Below, one piece after another: positions 37,039 to 45,690 of a stretch of 64,000 nucleotides of DNA. This DNA is from Streptomyces sp. VRA16 Mangrove soil (GTDB lineage Bacteria > Actinomycetota > Actinomycetes > Streptomycetales > Streptomycetaceae): NCBI RefSeq assembly GCF_017377775.1, contig NZ_JAFVLN010000024.1:1-64000 (forward strand). The letters are read 5' to 3'. The notes beneath the pieces were generated by a model. That model saw nothing but the letters and a program-made list of their open reading frames with translations. It did no database searches and was not told where the DNA came from. The translations under genes and the position numbers were made by a program. Each line of letters begins with the position of its first letter. The first letter of the stretch is position 1.

Positions 37039-37833
37039 ATGCCTTTGGCCAAGAAGCGCGCGCGCAGCTACGACCCCGCCAAGATCCGCACCGCGGTGCG
37101 GGCCCAGTTCGGCCACGTACGGACCGCCGTCGAGTCGCTCACGCCCGAGCAGCTCGCCGCGCCGACGAGGCTCGGGGAGTGGACCGTGCGGGAGCTGGCG
37201 GCGCACATCACGATGGCGGTGAACGCCGTCGGGCGCGCCCTCGACGCCCCCGCCCCGGCCAAGGCCGATCTCACCCTCGCCGTCTGGCCGACGACCTCGG
37301 CCCCGTACGCGCAGGACATCGACGCGTACGTCACCGAGCTCGCCGCGAGCGCGGAGCCCGCGGCGCTGTACGGCGAGGCCGCCGTCCGCCTGGAGCAGGC
37401 CCTGGCCGACGAGCCCGGCGACCGGATCGTCGCCACCCGCACCGGCGCCCTCACCCTCGCCGACTACCTGGTCACCCGCACCGTCGAACTGGTCGTCCAC
37501 ACCGACGACCTGAACGACGCGCTGCCCGCGCTCGCGATCCCGTACGACCGGCAGGCGCTCGCCGCCTGCACCCGGCTGCTCGCCGACGCCCTGGCCCTGA
37601 AGGCGCCCGGCGCCTCCACCGAGGTCCGCGTCCCGCCGTTCGCCGTCGTGCAGTGCGTCGAGGGCCCCCGGCACACCCGCGGCACCCCGCCCAACGTCGT
37701 CGAGACCGAGCCGCTCACCTGGATCCGGCTGGCCACCGGACGGCTGGCCTGGCAGACGGCGCTCGACGACGCGCAGGTCAGCGCCAGCGGCGAACGGGCC
37801 GACCTGGAGAGCCTGCTGCCGATCATGGCGTGA
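37039..37833 (+). CDS. Maleylpyruvate isomerase-like / DinB-like N-terminal domain, sterol-carrier family protein
   Basis: 264 residues. The N-terminal four-helix bundle has SLTPEQLAAPTRLGEWTVRELAAHI, with the His of AAHI typical of mycothiol-dependent maleylpyruvate isomerase-like proteins. A second helix pair shows TLADYLVTRTVELVVHTDDL. The C-terminal third (VEGPRHTRGTPPNVVETEPLTWIRLATG) is the SCP-like part. The family is widespread in actinobacteria; most members are of unknown substrate. A candidate leaderless promoter (TAGGCT, N7, ATG) overlaps the previous stop. Confidence 0.85.
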   Translation: MPLAKKRARSYDPAKIRTAVRAQFGHVRTAVESLTPEQLAAPTRLGEWTVRELAAHITMAVNAVGRALDAPAPAKADLTLAVWPTTSAPYAQDIDAYVTELAASAEPAALYGEAAVRLEQALADEPGDRIVATRTGALTLADYLVTRTVELVVHTDDLNDALPALAIPYDRQALAACTRLLADALALKAPGASTEVRVPPFAVVQCVEGPRHTRGTPPNVVETEPLTWIRLATGRLAWQTALDDAQVSASGERADLESLLPIMA

Positions 37834-37882
37834 ATCGATCGGGGCGCGGAACCGATCCCGGGGCCCGTCCCGTCGGATCGAC

Positions 37883-38719
37883 ATGTTCACGCAACGCAGC
37901 ACCCGCGCTCCTGTCCTCGCCGCGCTGACCGTCGCCGCCCTCGCCACGGCCACGGCCTGCGGCAACGAGAAGGCCCACGGCCCGCAGTCCGGCTCCGGCT
38001 CCGGTTCGGTGAAGATCGCGGGGGCCTCGGTCGGAGGGGTCCACTGGAGCGTGCGGAGCGTGACGGCGGACGGCACCACGACCAAGGCCCCGGGCGGCGC
38101 CTACGTCGAGTTCGTGTCGGACGGGCGGGTGCGCGGCAACTACGGCTGCAACCACTTCGACGCCCACGCCCGGCTGGCCGGCGACACCGTCGACCTGGGC
38201 CGGACCTCCGTCACGGAGATGTACTGCGCCGACCAGAAGCAGCGCGCCTTCGAGAAGACCCTCGCCCACGCCCTCGCCGCCGAGAACAGGGTCACGGCGC
38301 ACGGCAGCGACCGGCTGACCCTCACCGGCGCCGACGGCGCCACGGTCGACCTGGTCAAGGAGAAGGACTCCGCGCTCGTCGGCACCAAGTGGGACGTCAC
38401 GGGCCTGAGCGCCGACGACGTCACCCGGTCCCTGCCGAAGGCGGCCGAGGGCCGGGCCCGCCTCGTCTTCACCAAGGACGGCCGGGTCGACGCCCGCCTC
38501 GGCTGCAACAGCGGCAGCGCCCCGGCCACCGTCAAGGACGGGCACATCACCTTCGGCGCGCTCACCAGCACCAAGATGGGCTGCGTCGGCGAGGCCGCGG
38601 ACGTCGAGAAGCGGATGCGGGCCGTGCTGCACGGCACGACGGGGTACGACATCCAGGGCGACAGCCTCACCCTCACCGCGGCCGACGGCACCGGGATCAC
38701 CCTGAGCGCCGGACGGTGA
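37883..38719 (+). CDS. META-domain (HslJ-like) lipoprotein with two repeats
   Basis: 278 residues. A signal peptide with lipobox LATATACG (Cys ~30) predicts a lipid-anchored extracellular protein. Two META/HslJ domains follow: the first (about 50-155) has GGAYVEFVSDGRVRGNYGCNHFD, the second (about 165-275) has ARLVFTKDGRVDARLGCNSGS. The G-x-x-G-C-N turn is the family hallmark. META proteins are linked to heat shock or envelope stress in Gram-negatives; role here unknown. It lies 49 bases after the MPI-like gene. Confidence 0.87.
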   Translation: MFTQRSTRAPVLAALTVAALATATACGNEKAHGPQSGSGSGSVKIAGASVGGVHWSVRSVTADGTTTKAPGGAYVEFVSDGRVRGNYGCNHFDAHARLAGDTVDLGRTSVTEMYCADQKQRAFEKTLAHALAAENRVTAHGSDRLTLTGADGATVDLVKEKDSALVGTKWDVTGLSADDVTRSLPKAAEGRARLVFTKDGRVDARLGCNSGSAPATVKDGHITFGALTSTKMGCVGEAADVEKRMRAVLHGTTGYDIQGDSLTLTAADGTGITLSAGR

Positions 38720-39021
38720 CGGAGGGTCCGGCTGCGCCGGCTCCGGCGCCCGTGGCCCGCCCTGTCCGGCCGTCGCGGCAGCGACTTCCGTCACACTCGG
38801 CGCGCACGGCGTCCCGCGCGCGCCCCCGTCCGTGACCTACAGGGCATCGCCGCAGGTCAGAGGCGTGTGACCGGGCCGGGGCACGGGGCGCGGAGGCCCT
38901 GCGGCGAGGTGCGCGCGACGGGCCGCGGCGCCCCCCGCGCAGGGGCCAGCACGGCCCGTCAACGGCCCAACCCCATATCCCCAATTCGGACCAGTGGTCG
39001 ATCACGTCTACACTCGGTGCC
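38720..39021. promoter_or_regulatory. purF upstream region
   Basis: 302 bases with no gene. A 6-bp inverted repeat TGACCT-N15-AGGTCA lies at 38833-38859. TACACT (39009-39014) ends 7 bases before the purF GTG and is the best -10; the -35 match is weak (TTCGGA). Confidence 0.45.
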
Positions 39022-40548
39022 GTGCCACGTGGTGACGGTCGACTCAATCACGATCTACTCCCCGGCGAGAAAGGCCCCCAGGACGCTTGCGGCGTCTTCG
39101 GTGTCTGGGCGCCCGGCGAAGAGGTCGCAAAGCTCACGTACTTCGGGCTCTACGCCCTCCAGCATCGGGGTCAGGAATCCGCGGGAATCGCGGTCAGCAA
39201 CGGCTCCCAGATCCTCGTCTTCAAGGACATGGGACTTGTCTCCCAGGTCTTCGACGAAACCTCTCTCGGTTCCCTCCAAGGTCATATCGCGGTCGGTCAC
39301 GCCCGCTACTCGACCACCGGAGCCTCCGTCTGGGAGAACGCCCAGCCGACGTTCCGTGCCACCGCGCACGGCTCGATCGCGCTCGGCCACAACGGCAACC
39401 TGGTCAACACGGCGCAGCTCGCCGAGATGGTCGCCGCCCTCCCCAAGGAGAACGGCCGCGCCACGCAGGTGGCGGCCACCAACGACACCGACCTGGTCAC
39501 GGCGCTGCTCGCCGGCCAGGTCGACGACGACGGCAAGCCGCTGACCGTCGAGGAGGCAGCCGCCAAGGTGCTGCCCCAGGTCAAGGGCGCCTTCTCCCTC
39601 GTCTACATGGACGAGCACACGCTGTACGCCGCCCGCGACCCGCAGGGCATCCGCCCGCTGGTCCTCGGCCGCCTGGAGCGCGGCTGGGTCGTCGCCTCGG
39701 AGTCCGCCGCCCTCGACATCTGCGGCGCCAGCTTCGTGCGCGAGATCGAGCCGGGCGAGTTCGTCGCCATCGACGAGAACGGCCTGCGAACCTCGCGCTT
39801 CGCCGAAGCAAAGCCCAAGGGCTGTGTCTTCGAGTACGTCTATCTGGCCCGTCCCGACACGGACATCGCGGGCCGCAACGTCTATCTCTCGCGTGTGGAG
39901 ATGGGCCGCCGCCTTGCCAAGGAGGCGCCGGCCGAGGCCGACCTCGTCATAGCGACTCCGGAATCCGGCACCCCCGCCGCGATCGGATACGCGGAGGCGT
40001 CCGGCATCCCGTTCGGCGCGGGCCTGGTGAAGAACGCCTATGTGGGCCGCACCTTCATCCAGCCCTCCCAGACGATCCGCCAGCTCGGTATCCGTCTGAA
40101 GCTGAACCCGCTCAAGGAAGTCATCAAGGGCAAGCGCCTGGTCGTCGTCGACGACTCGATCGTGCGCGGCAACACCCAGCGCGCCCTGGTCCGCATGCTC
40201 CGCGAGGCCGGCGCCGCCGAGGTCCACATCCGGATCTCCTCGCCGCCCGTGAAGTGGCCGTGCTTCTTCGGCATCGACTTCGCGACCCGCGCCGAGCTCA
40301 TCGCCAACGGCATGACGGTCGACGAGATCGGCACCTCCCTCGGGGCGGACTCCCTCTCGTACATCTCCATCGACGGCATGATCGAGGCCACCACCATCGA
40401 CAAGCCGAACCTCTGCCGCGCGTGCTTCGACGGCGAGTACCCGATGGAGCTGCCCGACCCCGAGCTGCTGGGCAAGCAGCTCCTGGAGACGGAACTGGCC
40501 GCGGGTCCCGCCGCCACGGCTGCGTCCGACGCGATCCGTCGCCCGTAG
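39022..40548 (+). CDS. purF: Amidophosphoribosyltransferase
   Basis: 508 residues; first committed enzyme of purine synthesis (PRPP + Gln to PRA). A 22-residue propeptide (ending KGPQDA) would be removed to expose the N-terminal nucleophile Cys23 in ACGVFGVWAP. The PRPP-binding loop VVVDDSIVRGNT is intact. Cysteines in WPCFFGID and LCRACFDGEYP are those that hold the 4Fe-4S cluster in the Bacillus-type enzyme. GTG 39022 has no Shine-Dalgarno; a -10-like TACACT sits 7 bases away. purM follows after 32 bases. Confidence 0.98.
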   Translation: MPRGDGRLNHDLLPGEKGPQDACGVFGVWAPGEEVAKLTYFGLYALQHRGQESAGIAVSNGSQILVFKDMGLVSQVFDETSLGSLQGHIAVGHARYSTTGASVWENAQPTFRATAHGSIALGHNGNLVNTAQLAEMVAALPKENGRATQVAATNDTDLVTALLAGQVDDDGKPLTVEEAAAKVLPQVKGAFSLVYMDEHTLYAARDPQGIRPLVLGRLERGWVVASESAALDICGASFVREIEPGEFVAIDENGLRTSRFAEAKPKGCVFEYVYLARPDTDIAGRNVYLSRVEMGRRLAKEAPAEADLVIATPESGTPAAIGYAEASGIPFGAGLVKNAYVGRTFIQPSQTIRQLGIRLKLNPLKEVIKGKRLVVVDDSIVRGNTQRALVRMLREAGAAEVHIRISSPPVKWPCFFGIDFATRAELIANGMTVDEIGTSLGADSLSYISIDGMIEATTIDKPNLCRACFDGEYPMELPDPELLGKQLLETELAAGPAATAASDAIRRP

Positions 40549-40580
40549 ACCCCGTATCACCAAGCGAAAGATCCCAGGCA

Positions 40581-41678
40581 ATGTCTCCTGTGTCTGATCA
40601 GTCGACTCCGTCGACGGGCACCTCCGGTGCTTCCTACGCGTCCGCGGGCGTCGACATCGAAGCCGGTGACCGCGCCGTAGAGCTGATGAAGGAGTGGGTG
40701 AAGAAGACGCAGCGCCCCGAGGTCCTCGGTGGCCTCGGCGGCTTCGCCGGACTCTTCGACGCCTCCGCCCTCAAGAAGTACGAGCGTCCGCTCCTGGCCT
40801 CCGCGACCGACGGCGTCGGCACGAAGGTCGACATCGCGCGCCAGATGGGCGTCTACGACACGATCGGCCACGACCTCGTGGCGATGGTCATGGACGACAT
40901 CGTGGTGTGCGGCGCCGAGCCGCTCTTCATGACCGACTACATCTGTGTCGGCAAGGTCCACCCGGAGCGCGTCGCCGCCATCGTGAAGGGCATCGCCGAG
41001 GGCTGCGTCCTCGCGGGCTGCGCCCTCGTCGGCGGCGAGACGGCGGAGCACCCGGGTCTGCTCGGCCCGGACGACTTCGACGTCGCGGGCGCCGGTACGG
41101 GCGTCGTGGAGTACGACAACCTGCTGGGCCCGGACCGTATCCGTAAGGGTGACGCGGTGATCGCCATGGCGTCCTCCGGTCTTCACTCGAACGGGTACTC
41201 GCTGGTCCGCCACGTCCTCTTCGACCGCGCCGGGATGTCCCTGGACCAGCACGTGGACGAGCTCGGCCGCACGCTGGGCGAGGAGCTCCTGGAGCCGACG
41301 AAGATCTACTCCCTGGACTGCCTCTCCCTCACCAGCACCACCCAGGTGCACGCCTACAGCCACATCACCGGCGGCGGCCTCGCGGCCAACCTGGCCCGGG
41401 TGATCCCGGACGGCCTGCACGCCACGGTCGACCGCGCCACCTGGGCCCCGGACGCGATCTTCGACCTCGTCGGCAAGGCCGGCCAGGTGGAGCGCCTGGA
41501 GCTGGAGAAGACGCTGAACATGGGCGTCGGCATGATGGCGATCGTCCCGCAGGAGTCGGTGGACGTGGCCCTCGCGACCCTCGCCGACCGCGGCGTGGAC
41601 TCCTGGGTGGCCGGCGAGATCACCGACCGCGGCGACCACGCGACCGGTGCCGAGCTCATCGGTGACTACGCGAGCTGA
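40581..41678 (+). CDS. purM: Phosphoribosylformylglycinamidine cyclo-ligase (AIR synthetase)
   Basis: 365 residues; ATP-dependent ring closure of FGAM to AIR, step 5. Landmarks are SYASAGVDIEAGDRAVELMK, SATDGVGTKVDIAR (ATP-binding), DDIVVCGAEPLFMTDY, GGETAEHPG and HITGGGLAANLARV. The N-terminus has a ~16-residue Ser/Thr-rich extension, so ATG 40581 versus GTG 40590 is uncertain; both have weak Shine-Dalgarno sites. It forms an operon with purF and ends at a terminator shared with the convergent DUF3073 gene. Confidence 0.97.
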   Translation: MSPVSDQSTPSTGTSGASYASAGVDIEAGDRAVELMKEWVKKTQRPEVLGGLGGFAGLFDASALKKYERPLLASATDGVGTKVDIARQMGVYDTIGHDLVAMVMDDIVVCGAEPLFMTDYICVGKVHPERVAAIVKGIAEGCVLAGCALVGGETAEHPGLLGPDDFDVAGAGTGVVEYDNLLGPDRIRKGDAVIAMASSGLHSNGYSLVRHVLFDRAGMSLDQHVDELGRTLGEELLEPTKIYSLDCLSLTSTTQVHAYSHITGGGLAANLARVIPDGLHATVDRATWAPDAIFDLVGKAGQVERLELEKTLNMGVGMMAIVPQESVDVALATLADRGVDSWVAGEITDRGDHATGAELIGDYAS

Positions 41679-41694
41679 GCCCCTCGGGGCAGCA

Positions 41695-41733
41695 CAAAAC
41701 CCGGTCCGGCGTGGTGACCACCCCGGACCGGGT
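41695..41733. terminator. purM / DUF3073 bidirectional terminator
   Basis: ACCCGGTCCGG / CCGGACCGGGT stem (11 bp) with a loop that can pair further (GTGGT/ACCAC). An A-run (CAAAA) on the left gives T's for the minus strand. Confidence 0.75.
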
Positions 41734-41796
41734 GAGTGCAGCAGTAATCAGAAATCAGACCGTAGAAATCAGTTACGTGCTGGAAGTGCTACGAGG

Positions 41797-42063
41797 TCAA
41801 GCGCCGCGGCGCTGCGACGAAGGACCGGACTCGTCGGAGCCGTCGTCCTCATCGTCGTTGTACATATCCGCGTAGCGGGCGTACGGGTCGTCTTCCTCGT
41901 CGTCATCCTCGAAAGGCTCGCCGTTCGGCGGCTGATTCGACACTGGATCCGACGTGGATGCGCCCAGCTCGTTGGCCAGACGCGACAGGTCAGTCCCGCC
42001 GCTGTTGTACTTCAGCTGGCGGGCGACCTTCGTCTGCTTGGCCTTGGCCCGGCCGCGCCCCAT
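41797..42063 (-). CDS. DUF3073 domain protein
   Basis: 88 residues: a basic N-terminus (GRGRAKAKQTKVARQLKY) with the conserved DUF3073 continuation (SGGTDLSRLANELG), then a strongly acidic tail (DDDEEDDPYARYADMYNDDEDD). ATG 42063 has GAGGGGG upstream. The family is universal in actinobacteria and almost always next to purM. Function unknown; the basic/acidic split suggests nucleic-acid or ribosome interaction, which is only a guess. Confidence 0.92.
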   Translation of the reverse strand: MGRGRAKAKQTKVARQLKYNSGGTDLSRLANELGASTSDPVSNQPPNGEPFEDDDEEDDPYARYADMYNDDEDDGSDESGPSSQRRGA

Positions 42064-42326
42064 GGCTCGACCCCCTCGGTGATGGGGCTTCATGGCCCCA
42101 GAGTCTTGACACGCGTTCATGATCCGGAACGGGCTCTCCGTGGAGAGACCGGTCCGTAGGGCTTCCACGGTACCTGAGCCCACGCCCATACGGTACGTCG
42201 CCCGCAGGACGCGCCTGTGCGCAGGACCAGCCAGGAGCCCCGTCCTCGCTGGTCAGCTGCGATTTTAACCTCTTCTTGGCGGGCGACCCGCCGGGGGGAG
42301 TGACTCTCGTTACCCCACCGCCGCGA

Positions 42327-43433
42327 TCATGCGCGGCCGCGGGCCTCCGCCATCCGCTGTTCGGCGATCCGGTCGGCCGCCGCGGCCGGCGGAATGCCGT
42401 CCGCCTTTGCGCGAGCGAAGATCGAAATCGTGGTGTCGAAGATCTTCGCGGCCTTGGCTTTGCACCGGTCGAAGTCGAAACCGTGCAGCTCGTCGGCGAC
42501 CTGGATGACCCCGCCCGCGTTGACCACGTAGTCCGGCGCGTAGAGGATCCCGCGGTCGGCGAGGTCCTTCTCGACGCCCGGGTGCGCGAGCTGGTTGTTG
42601 GCGGCGCCGCACACCACCTTCGCGGTCAGCACGGGAACGGAGTCGTCGTTGAGGGCGCCGCCCAGCGCGCAGGGAGCGTAGATGTCGAGGTCGCCGACCC
42701 CGGCGCCCCTGATCAGCGCGTCCGTGTCGGCGGCGACGGAGACCTCGGGGTGCCGGTCGGTGATCCCGCGCACGGACTCCGCCCGCACATCGGTGATCAC
42801 GACCTCCGCCCCGTCCTCCAGCAGATGCTCGACGAGGTGGCGGCCGACCTTGCCCACGCCCGCGATGCCGACCCTGCGGCCGCGCAGCGTCGGGTCGCCC
42901 CACAGGTGCTGGGCGCTGGCCCGCATGCCCTGGAAGACGCCGAAGGCGGTGAGGACGGACGAGTCGCCGGCCCCGCCGTTCTCGGGGGAGCGGCCGGTGG
43001 TCCAGCGGCATTCACGGGCGACGACGTCCATGTCGGCCACGTACGTGCCGACGTCGCAGGCCGTCACGTAGCGCCCGCCGAGCGAGGCGACGAACCGGCC
43101 GTAGGCGAGCAGCAGCTCCTCGCTCTTGATCAGGTCCGGGTCCCCGATGATCACGGCCTTGCCGCCGCCGTGGTCGAGCCCGGCCATGGCGTTCTTGTAC
43201 GACATGCCGCGCGCGAGGTTCAGCGCGTCGGCGACGGCCTCCGCCTCGGAGGCGTACGGGTAGAAACGGGTGCCGCCGAGGGCCGGGCCCAGGGCGGTGT
43301 TGTGGAGGGCGATGACGGCCTTGAGGCCGCTGGCCCGGTCCTGGCAGAGAACGACCTGCTCGTGGCCCCCTTGTTCCGAGTGGAAGAGGGTGTGCAGGAC
43401 GTCTTCAGCAGGCGCGCCGGTCACATCGGTCAC
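42327..43433 (-). CDS. vdh: Valine (branched-chain amino acid) dehydrogenase
   Basis: A 368-residue member of the Glu/Leu/Phe/Val dehydrogenase family. It deaminates valine to 2-oxoisovalerate with NAD, feeding branched-chain catabolism and polyketide or fatty-acid precursor supply. Substrate-binding and catalytic lysine segments are ALGPALGGTRFYPY and MAGLDHGGGKAVI; the NAD Rossmann loop is VGIAGVGKVGRHLVEHLL. GTG 43433 is chosen because GGGAG precedes it and the protein starts like known Streptomyces Vdh. It sits between DUF3073 and the divergent 43666 gene, the known S. coelicolor order. Confidence 0.95.
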   Translation of the reverse strand: MTDVTGAPAEDVLHTLFHSEQGGHEQVVLCQDRASGLKAVIALHNTALGPALGGTRFYPYASEAEAVADALNLARGMSYKNAMAGLDHGGGKAVIIGDPDLIKSEELLLAYGRFVASLGGRYVTACDVGTYVADMDVVARECRWTTGRSPENGGAGDSSVLTAFGVFQGMRASAQHLWGDPTLRGRRVGIAGVGKVGRHLVEHLLEDGAEVVITDVRAESVRGITDRHPEVSVAADTDALIRGAGVGDLDIYAPCALGGALNDDSVPVLTAKVVCGAANNQLAHPGVEKDLADRGILYAPDYVVNAGGVIQVADELHGFDFDRCKAKAAKIFDTTISIFARAKADGIPPAAAADRIAEQRMAEARGRA

Positions 43434-43665
43434 TGTGGTGACTCCCAAGTACGTAGCGGCGATTGAGCGGATTCCCGTGCGGGTGGCGGGCGTCCGGGTG
43501 GTGCGTGAGCAAGAGATTAGAGCGTGGACGTGCCCGTCATGGCCGCAGTGCCGAGGATCACTCTCTCGCGTCGGAGTGCCGTGGACGTACGGTCGAATCC
43601 CGCCGGGCCGTGTCGTGGGACGATTTGCAGTGTTTTCCAGCCTTCGGGCGGGGGAGGGAGCAGCC

Positions 43666-44517
43666 GTGCCCAAGGTGTCCTCGGTGACCGTCCCGTACGC
43701 GGCGTATCTGCGCGTCTACGAACCCCTCGCGGCCTTCCCGCAGCCGGAGCGCGGCCACTGGGAGCGTTACGCGCGCCGTGAGCGGCGTCCGTCGTACCAG
43801 GACGAACTCCGCCGCTCTTTGGCCGACTTGCTGCCCACCCCGCCGGTCGCGGTGCCGGTGCACGAGAGCGACGACGCGTTCGTGATCGAGGTGGAGGGCG
43901 TGCTGTGCGTCTGCCCGTGGCGGACCCGGCTGCGCGGCTGGCAGGCGCTGGGCGAGCTGCCGGAGCAGCTGCCGTCCCCGGTCCTGGACGCGGTCCTGCC
44001 GCCGGTGGTGCGCCGGCAGGCGGCCGCCGACTACGAGCGCTGGCTGGAGCGCAACCCGGACGCCCGGCCGTGGATCCGTACGTCGATCTGGCAGGTGCCG
44101 CTGAACTGGTTCGTGCTGGTCGCCGACGAGGAGCGGGAGTACGAGCCGAAGATCGGCGAGGGCGGGGCCGGTGAACCGTATCTGCGCTACCGGACCCCGA
44201 TGGTGCAGGCCCGGCGCCGGGTGGCGCGCGGGCTGAGGGCGCTGCGGGACGCGATCGACGAGGGGCCGCTCATCGAGGGCCTGGTAGACGTGGGGCGCTG
44301 GCTGGAGGAGTTCCACCCCCGTTCGTACGTCGAGCTCGACTACGGCGGACTCGTGCACGCCCTGCCGGCCGGCCACCTCGACGAGGACCACTCGGCGGCG
44401 GACGTGGCCGAGGGCATCGCGGCGCTGCGCTCCGGTGACGGGGACGGCGCGGGCGAGGCGTACGCGCGGCTCGTGGAGCGCTGGCGGGCGGTGCGGGACC
44501 GGCAGTACGCCAACTGA
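43666..44517 (+). CDS. Conserved hypothetical protein (bldC neighbour)
   Basis: 283 residues, soluble, starting PKVSSVTVPYAAYLRVYEPLAAFP. Many Trp/Tyr/Arg/Glu residues and WYL-free helical segments are present (VRRQAAADYERWLERNP; YRTPMVQARRRVARGLRALRDAI). GTG 43666 has an excellent GGGGGAGGGAG. It is a constant Streptomyces neighbour lying between vdh (divergent) and bldC. No catalytic motif recognised. Confidence 0.8.
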   Translation: MPKVSSVTVPYAAYLRVYEPLAAFPQPERGHWERYARRERRPSYQDELRRSLADLLPTPPVAVPVHESDDAFVIEVEGVLCVCPWRTRLRGWQALGELPEQLPSPVLDAVLPPVVRRQAAADYERWLERNPDARPWIRTSIWQVPLNWFVLVADEEREYEPKIGEGGAGEPYLRYRTPMVQARRRVARGLRALRDAIDEGPLIEGLVDVGRWLEEFHPRSYVELDYGGLVHALPAGHLDEDHSAADVAEGIAALRSGDGDGAGEAYARLVERWRAVRDRQYAN

Positions 44518-44737
44518 CGGCCTGCGCACGGGTCTTAAGGACCTAGGTCCCGATCCGGGCTTTTGTCTCAAGCGTGACGGACTGCACTTACTGGGCCCTT
44601 GCGCCGATCACCCCTCCTCGTGCCAAAATAGGACAAGGAGTCCGGGGAGGGCTCCATCCGTCCAACTAAGTCCAACCATGGACGGATTACTCAGCATTGC
44701 ACTGTCTGTGGGGGGTCTGATGACTCCTGATCGCTCT

Positions 44738-44752
44738 GTGACTGATCGTCAC
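44738..44752. promoter_or_regulatory. BldD-box-like palindrome upstream of bldC
   Basis: TGTGAC-TGAT-CGTCACT contains GTGAC-N5-GTCAC, close to the published BldD consensus AGTgA(n)TCACc. bldC is among the genes I recall as direct BldD targets in S. coelicolor. A further half-site GTGAC lies at 44759-44763. Confidence 0.5.
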
Positions 44753-44955
44753 TGTGGCGTGACTGTCCGCTATGGCATGGTCCATCGGCTTCCGTCGCTG
44801 ATGAACACCTGGGAGGGCAATTCCATCGGTTTGGCCGACGCGGCTGGACGGATGGTGTAGTTGTAGTGCCGAGGACAAGCCGTTCGTCCTATAACCGACT
44901 CGACCCGTGTCCGCCATATCGGGCAACGCGGGTCAAGGTGCAGAATTTAAAGGAA

Positions 44956-44977
44956 AGAACCGAGAAGGTTCGGTTCT
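44956..44977 (+). promoter_or_regulatory. 5' UTR hairpin before the bldC ribosome binding site
   Basis: AGAACCGA-GAAGGT-TCGGTTCT is a perfect 8-bp stem with a 6-base loop. It ends 4 bases before the GAGGAGG at 44981-44987. It could modulate ribosome access or stability of the bldC mRNA. Confidence 0.5.
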
Positions 44978-44993
44978 CCCGAGGAGGCCGCTC

Positions 44994-45200
44994 ATGACCG
45001 CTCGCACCCCTGATGCCGAGCCGCTGCTGACCCCCGCCGAGGTCGCCACGATGTTCCGCGTCGACCCCAAGACGGTCACGCGCTGGGCGAAGGCTGGCAA
45101 GCTCACGTCGATCCGCACGCTCGGCGGACACCGCCGTTACCGCGAGGCCGAGGTCCGCGCACTGCTGGCGGGTATCCCCCAGCAGCGCAGCGAGGCCTGA
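44994..45200 (+). CDS. bldC: Developmental regulator BldC
   Basis: 68 residues: a single MerR-type winged HTH without an effector domain. LLTPAEVATMFRVDPKTVTRWAKAGKL is the HTH and SIRTLGGHRRYREAEVRALL the wing and second helix; the GGHRRYRE segment is diagnostic. BldC binds direct repeats cooperatively as head-to-tail multimers and delays the onset of development in Streptomyces. ATG 44994 follows GAGGAGG closely. It is monocistronic, with a T-rich terminator about 160 bases downstream. Confidence 0.97.
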   Translation: MTARTPDAEPLLTPAEVATMFRVDPKTVTRWAKAGKLTSIRTLGGHRRYREAEVRALLAGIPQQRSEA

Positions 45201-45690
45201 GGCACCGCATCACACAGCAATACCGGGCGTTCCGGGTCCCCCAACCCGATCGCGCCCACCCCATAGCTCCACATGACGCGGGACCTGCCCCAACAGGCCC
45301 CCTTCTTCTGAAGAGCCCCTGAAGCGTCATCTCCACTGCATCTCGGGCGCGTCGTCGATCGCGCTGGACTCCGCCGGGTCCAGCGCGATCTTTTTTGTGC
45401 GCGTCGGGCGCCCTGGAGCGGGGATCTGTGCGTGCTCTTGTCGAACCTTGATCGGTCCCTGGAGGGCACCTGTGAGGGTGGTGCAATTGCACATATTAAA
45501 TTGAGCAGTTGTAGGAGGGGTGTAAGAAACGGTGTTTCCAAAACTCGTTCGGTGACACCCGTCACACGCCCCGAAGCTTGTTGCAGGTGACGCCCGTGCG
45601 CTAGTGGAGTCCGCGGGCCCGCACGCCACCGACTTCTCATCAGTCCTCTTCAGGCTCCCACCAGTTGCGTGCCCCGTGGGTCGGCTTTGG
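45201..45690. other. Interval between bldC and DUF6274 gene, with promoter-like and palindromic elements
   Basis: 490 bases without a supported gene. Holds the terminator at 45357-45396, a perfect 12-bp palindrome GTGCAATTGCAC (45481-45492), an A+T-rich stretch to about 45545, TTGCAC followed 17-18 bases later by TGTAGGAG (promoter-like), and GTGAC-N4-GTCAC at 45552-45565. Confidence 0.5.
45357..45396 (+). terminator. bldC-side terminator
   Basis: A 13-bp perfect stem GATCGCGCTGGAC / GTCCAGCGCGATC followed by TTTTTT; one of the clearest rho-independent terminators in the window. Confidence 0.85.

Larger units (their letters stand above)
44518..44993. promoter_or_regulatory. bldC upstream region
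   Basis: 476 bases. An open frame 44720-44860 (46 codons) after GGGGGG exists, but its third-position G/C is only moderate, so I regard it as doubtful. Other contents are inverted repeat ATCCGTCC-N16-GGACGGAT (44656-44687), a GTGAC-N5-GTCAC palindrome (44738-44752), a possible -10 TATAAC near 44893, and a hairpin just before the bldC ribosome site. Likely holds the bldC promoter and its operators. Confidence 0.6.

Noticed and set aside
44720..44860. 46-codon frame upstream of bldC as a gene
   Set aside because: It has a G-rich upstream stretch but low third-position G/C for this genome and overlaps likely operators; left as unproven.
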